In this document: piece after piece, positions 5,621 through 8,055 of the stretch
Position numbering within the stretch: the first letter of the stretch is position 1
Layout of the letters: each line of letters starts with the position of its first letter
From: PXAP01 sp964520585
GTDB lineage: Bacteria; Bacteroidota; Bacteroidia; Bacteroidales; PUMT01
Reading direction: 5' to 3'
DNA length: 8,055 nt
NCBI GenBank assembly: GCA_964520585.1
Contig: CAZFOO010000151.1
Coordinates: 1 to 8,055, forward strand
Notes under the pieces: generated by a model
The model's database searches: none
The model's input: the letters and a program-made list of their open reading frames with translations, nothing else
Told to the model about the DNA's origin: nothing
Position numbers and translations under genes: made by a program

Positions 5621-5752
5621 CTGAATTGGATTATCCGGGGAGGAGATCTGTTTTGTTAATGAGAGGGTTCCATCGGGTTTGAAAGACTGAAGATTCTTTA
5701 CATTCATAATGTAATTAACTGATTATTAACTTTATTAACCTAGTTTATACAA

Positions 5753-6631
5753 ATGTATCTTTATCCGTTAAATATCACAAATTTCAAGGTAGATGGTGGT
5801 GCCATGTTTGGAGTGGTTCCTAAAATCCTTTGGGAAAAACTTTATCCTGCGGGAGATAACAATCTTTGCAACTGGGCGTTACGCAGCCTGCTTATAGATA
5901 CCGGAGATCGGGTGGTACTGATAGATAATGGCTTCGGCGACAAGCAGAGTGATAAGTTCATGAGCCGCTTTCATCTGAATGAAACAAAGGGTATAGATAA
6001 AGCACTCGCAGAATACGGATACGAAGCATCCGATGTTACAGATATGCTTATCACTCACCTGCATTACGATCACTGTGGTGGCGGGGTAAGGTACAACGAG
6101 AGCAAAACAGGCTTTGAAATGACTTTCCCGAATGCCAGGTATCTGGTAAGCAAGGTGCAGTGGGAAAGCGCCATGCAACCGAACAGCAGGGAAAAAAGCT
6201 CATTCCTTGAAGAGAATCTTTTGCCCATGAAAGAAAGTGGACAGATGGTTCTAATTGATAAGGACACGGAGCTGTTTCCCGGACTGGCAGTCAGGCTCTA
6301 TAATGGCCATACTGCCGGACAGCTTATCCCTTTTATCAATAATGGTGATTCTACAATTGTTTTTATGGCCGACCTCCTCCCTTCAACAGCACATATTCCC
6401 CTTCCCTATATTATGAGCTATGACATGAACCCAACGGAGACTCTCAAGGAAAAGGAGAGCTTTCTGGAAGAAGCAGTAAACAACAATTACATATTATTCT
6501 TTCAACATGATCTTTACAACGAATGCTGTACTTTGCAAAAGACCACTAAAGGCATAAGGGCAAAAGATAAATTTAACCTGGAAGATATTTCCCCCTTAAG
6601 GGTCCGTTCTCCTGAACGGAAAAAGGTATAG
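5753..6631 (+). CDS. metallo-beta-lactamase-fold metal-dependent hydrolase
   Basis: A 292-residue cytoplasmic protein (no signal peptide) with the complete two-metal site of the superfamily: H102, H104, D106 and H107 in THLHYDHCGG, H186 in YNGHTAGQ, D207 in VFMADLLPS and H252 in FFQHDLYN. The first strands carry LLIDTGDRVVLIDNGFGDK (47-64), the usual beta-sandwich opening. The layout resembles the lactonase-like (AiiA/AttM) branch of small hydrolases, but that branch covers many substrates, so lactone or quorum-signal cleavage is not established. Length is normal and no residue is missing. It stands alone on its strand, divergent from mpl. The AUG sits directly at the first predicted strand, preceded by an AT-rich leader without a Shine-Dalgarno. 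The C-terminus (SPLRVRSPERKKV) is basic and overlaps a hairpin. The fold is certain; the substrate is unknown. Confidence 0.9.
   Translation: MYLYPLNITNFKVDGGAMFGVVPKILWEKLYPAGDNNLCNWALRSLLIDTGDRVVLIDNGFGDKQSDKFMSRFHLNETKGIDKALAEYGYEASDVTDMLITHLHYDHCGGGVRYNESKTGFEMTFPNARYLVSKVQWESAMQPNSREKSSFLEENLLPMKESGQMVLIDKDTELFPGLAVRLYNGHTAGQLIPFINNGDSTIVFMADLLPSTAHIPLPYIMSYDMNPTETLKEKESFLEEAVNNNYILFFQHDLYNECCTLQKTTKGIRAKDKFNLEDISPLRVRSPERKKV
6603..6620. repeat. perfect 7-bp hairpin in the last codons of the hydrolase gene
   Basis: TCCGTTC (6603-6609) and GAACGGA (6614-6620) form a perfect 7-bp stem with a TCCT loop, next to the 10-bp palindrome CCCTTAAGGG (6593-6602). Both lie within the final codons, 11 bp before the stop at 6631. 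On the plus strand the stem is followed by AAAAGG rather than T residues, so it is not a standard terminator for this gene. It may contribute to transcript ends between the convergent genes. Confidence 0.35.
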
Positions 6632-6641
6632 TTGCCGTGTA

Positions 6642-6654
6642 CCTGGTTGCCAGG
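6642..6654. terminator. weak bidirectional hairpin between convergent genes
   Basis: In the 29-bp gap between the hydrolase and the DUF2752 gene, CCTGG (6642-6646) pairs with CCAGG (6650-6654) around TTG, and flanking GT/AC can add two more pairs past a mismatch. The position suits a shared terminator for both transcripts. The stem is short and no T-run follows on either strand, so confidence is low. Confidence 0.3.
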
Positions 6655-6660
6655 AACATA

Positions 6661-7194
6661 CTATTGCCAGAAAAAAAGCAGATTACGAAAACAGGCTAAA
6701 AAAAGGATTATGGATATTGTGGCATCGGCAACTGCCACCAACCTTATCCTTCCCGGTACGTCATCTGGAATTTTTTGATATGAATAGCTACTACCTGTTT
6801 GCCGGTTTACTTTATAATTCCCATTGCTCCAACCATTTATCCTGAAAACTGAATAGCCTGCAAGTACCCGCATAAAAAACTGGGAGACAAAAAAAACAAA
6901 AAGCAAGGGGCCGTTCCTGTTATAATCCGAGGCAGAATAAATATCACCACTGATCATTTCAGAAAAGCTGCGTGTGAGTCCGCAGGTTCCACATTCCTGA
7001 CCGGTAAACTTTACATGCGCGCATTCAACGGTATAATCATCATTCACCCCGGGAAGAATCAGTAACCAGGCAAATCCGGATACTATTATCAACCCAACCA
7101 GAATATTAATCAGCTGGTAGGATGAAGTTACACAATGTTGCCTGTTGGTCTTAGTTGATTTCAAGGCCATGGTTCCCTGACAATAAACAGTCAT
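6661..7194 (-). CDS. DUF2752 domain-containing membrane protein
   Basis: A 177-residue inner-membrane protein. The DUF2752 signature is at about 58-90: C58, then ECGTCGLTRS (CxxCGxTR with C68 and C71), followed by GDIYSASDYNRNGPLLFV, the family's usual 'GD..A...N' block leading into a membrane helix. Membrane segments are predicted at about 28-48, 95-113 and 155-172. The stretch 120-150 between the last two is polar and unlike typical short members (often about 100-150 residues). The family has no established function; the paired cysteines could bind a metal or form a disulfide. It lies 96 bp downstream of the DUF4190 gene on the same strand, and such membrane-protein pairs recur in Bacteroidota as I recall. 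The start is uncertain: ATG at 7170 (residue 9, MALKST) is preceded by AGGGA three bases upstream and may be preferred to 7194. Confidence 0.75.
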   Translation of the reverse strand: MTVYCQGTMALKSTKTNRQHCVTSSYQLINILVGLIIVSGFAWLLILPGVNDDYTVECAHVKFTGQECGTCGLTRSFSEMISGDIYSASDYNRNGPLLFVFFVSQFFMRVLAGYSVFRINGWSNGNYKVNRQTGSSYSYQKIPDDVPGRIRLVAVADATISIILFLACFRNLLFFWQ

Positions 7195-7290
7195 AAATAT
7201 AACAGTCGAATAAACGCCGGTGATTAGCAGGTTTCATGGTGATTCCATTTCAGAGAAAATCAAGAAAGTCGGCTGCTGTTACAGGTTGAA

Positions 7291-7824
7291 TCACTGTGAT
7301 CCCAGATCTTCGCCTTCCTCTTCATTCATGTTATTCTCCTTTTCCTGGGTTTTTTCTTCCTCCCGGGTTTTTTCTTCTTCCAGCCTTTCAAGCTCCTCGA
7401 TCATCTCATCGCTATCAGTTACCAGCGTATCATCACTATCTGTATCCCGGTGTATTTCAGCATCTTCAAGAGCCTGTCTGATATTTTCCTTTATCTCATC
7501 CTGGACAGTCTCCGGAAATTCAGTATTAACCCTTTCAAATCCGGTTGTGGCGCGTCTGATCATAATCAATTGCCATGATGCAATTAAAGTACCTGTAAGA
7601 GAAATAACAATAGCTGCTATTATCAGCCCTTTGGGTGCATTTGCCCTGTTTGCCTGGGAAAATGCGATTGCACTGAATAACAATGCTATTACTCCCGGTA
7701 AAAGTGCATACATACCAAGGCACGGGATAAAGGATAATATAAGGCCTATCAGTCCCAGTACAAAACCGGCAACGCCGAAGCCCTGGCCTGCACCCGATCC
7801 TTTTGGTTCATCTTGATATCTCAT
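7291..7824 (-). CDS. DUF4190 domain-containing membrane protein with acidic C-terminal tail
   Basis: A 177-residue protein. Residues 16-88 form a DUF4190-type unit: a glycine-rich helix GVAGFVLGLIGLILSFIP (17-34), a second helix LPGVIALLFSAIAFSQ (42-57), then APKGLIIAAIVISLTGTLIA (63-82), matching the family pattern of two helices, a short linker before KG, and a last helix. Residues 104-177 are a very acidic tail with long Glu runs (ELERLEEEKTREEEKTQ at about 144-160), likely helical or coiled coil and exposed on one side of the membrane, probably cytoplasmic. The family has no defined enzymatic role. It lies upstream of DUF2752 on the same strand, and 110 bp downstream of a mutase gene. The longer frame on the opposite strand is Ser/Phe-rich because it is antisense to the acidic codons, so I choose this strand. 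Confidence 0.8.
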   Translation of the reverse strand: MRYQDEPKGSGAGQGFGVAGFVLGLIGLILSFIPCLGMYALLPGVIALLFSAIAFSQANRANAPKGLIIAAIVISLTGTLIASWQLIMIRRATTGFERVNTEFPETVQDEIKENIRQALEDAEIHRDTDSDDTLVTDSDEMIEELERLEEEKTREEEKTQEKENNMNEEEGEDLGSQ

Positions 7825-7934
7825 GCTGGAAAATATTAAGTTAATGGATTATTTAAACTGTAAGATCTTCATCTACACAATCCCGACATAACAAGGACAG
7901 GCACCCGCTACCCTAATGCTTACCAGTTATTATC

Positions 7935-8055
7935 TTATTCCTCGATTTCAAGAAGAATATCCAGAATTTTCACCGCAGCAGCTGATATGGGTGTTCCCGG
8001 TCCGAATATAGCCATTACACCGGCATTATACAAAAACTCATAATCCTGTGAAGGT
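7935..8055 (-). CDS. scpA: methylmalonyl-CoA mutase, C-terminal end (partial, cut by the window edge)
   Basis: Read on the minus strand from the window edge (first full codon at 8054-8052), 39 codons end at a TAA at 7937-7935. The product contains SQDYEFLYNAGVMAIFGPGT followed by PISAAAVKILDILLEIEE. The 'QDYEFL...AGV..IFGPGT.I...A..IL' pattern is the end of the B12-binding domain of methylmalonyl-CoA mutase, which isomerises succinyl-CoA and (R)-methylmalonyl-CoA using adenosylcobalamin, the step Bacteroidales use on the way to propionate. Only this end is visible, so a separate B12-binding subunit or a related acyl-CoA mutase cannot be excluded. The gene symbol is the usual name for the large subunit and is inferred. 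It ends 110 bp before the DUF4190 gene on the same strand. Confidence 0.75.
   Translation of the reverse strand, partial: PSQDYEFLYNAGVMAIFGPGTPISAAAVKILDILLEIEE

Larger units (their letters stand above)
5445..5752. other. divergent intergenic region between mpl and the hydrolase gene
   Basis: These 308 bp separate two outward-pointing genes and should hold both promoters and any control sites. I see one partial promoter match for mpl and two inverted-repeat clusters (5560-5585 and 5589-5620), listed separately. The last 50 bp before the hydrolase are very AT-rich (runs of TTAA and TTATTAA) but contain no clean TAnnTTTG match. GGGGAGGAG at 5637-5645 resembles a ribosome-binding sequence, but no start codon with a lasting frame follows it. 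No RNA gene or small coding sequence is supported. Confidence 0.6.

Noticed and set aside
3813..5719. Shared 13-mer ATAATGTAATTAA upstream of two plus-strand genes (3813-3825 and 5707-5719)
   Set aside because: A single AT-rich 13-mer match is expected about once by chance in a window this size, and the flanking sequence is not alike.
5753..6631. Naming the metallo-hydrolase as a quorum-quenching lactonase
   Set aside because: The metal ligands and general layout fit, but they are shared by many enzymes of the superfamily, and no substrate-specific residue can be assigned from sequence reading alone.
7239..7294. Inverted repeat GTGATTC (7239-7245) with GAATCAC (7288-7294) and palindrome TCACTGTGA (7291-7299) at the end of the DUF4190 gene
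   Set aside because: The arms are 42 bp apart, there is no supporting inner stem and no T-run; it is too weak to call as a terminator.
7220..7816. A 198-codon plus-strand open frame, longer than the DUF4190 gene it overlaps
   Set aside because: Its product is low-complexity, dominated by Ser and Phe, because it is antisense to the Glu-rich tail. The minus frame has coherent membrane helices and a recognisable family.

Overview
The window looks like an ordinary chromosomal stretch from a member of the Bacteroidota, most likely Bacteroidales or a relative. Several things point there: the adjacent DUF6452 and DUF6048 envelope genes, a LytTR regulator with a LytS-type kinase that keeps a remnant of a Y_Y_Y sensor, a small protein resembling a type IX secretion sorting domain, a Bacteroidota-type promoter (TTTG, then TAnnTTTG) before pnuC, the general lack of Shine-Dalgarno sites, and the end of a B12-dependent methylmalonyl-CoA mutase gene. 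I see no rRNA, tRNA, CRISPR array, insertion sequence or phage gene. Family names come from reading motifs, not from database searches.

Layout. (1) 41-1819, minus strand: pnuC, a DUF6452 lipoprotein and a DUF6048 outer-membrane-type protein form a tight operon whose last two genes overlap by 32 bp. (2) 1876-3513, plus strand: a LytTR response regulator followed 12 bp later by its LytS-family kinase, divergent from pnuC across a 56-bp gap with promoter elements. The kinase lacks a sensor domain but keeps the last residues of one. (3) 3514-3834: a 321-bp gene-free spacer with a degenerate tandem duplication. (4) 3835-4095, plus: an 86-residue protein whose C-terminal half looks like a type IX sorting domain without a signal peptide. 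(5) 4092-5444, minus: mpl, a murein-peptide recycling ligase, convergent with gene 4 and sharing a TTAA that is the stop codon of both. (6) 5445-5752: a divergent intergenic region with two inverted-repeat clusters. (7) 5753-6631, plus: a complete metallo-beta-lactamase-fold hydrolase. (8) 6661-7824, minus: a DUF4190 membrane protein with a long acidic tail, then a DUF2752 membrane protein. (9) 7935-8055, minus: the last 39 codons of a methylmalonyl-CoA mutase-type gene cut by the window edge.

Functionally this is a mosaic: NAD-precursor uptake, cell-wall recycling, a membrane-stimulus two-component pair, a hydrolase of unknown substrate and propionate metabolism. No single new system is evident. 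The most intriguing unit is the two-component pair with a shed sensor, followed by a repeat-bearing spacer and an orphan sorting-domain-like small protein. A regulatory link between them is only a hypothesis.
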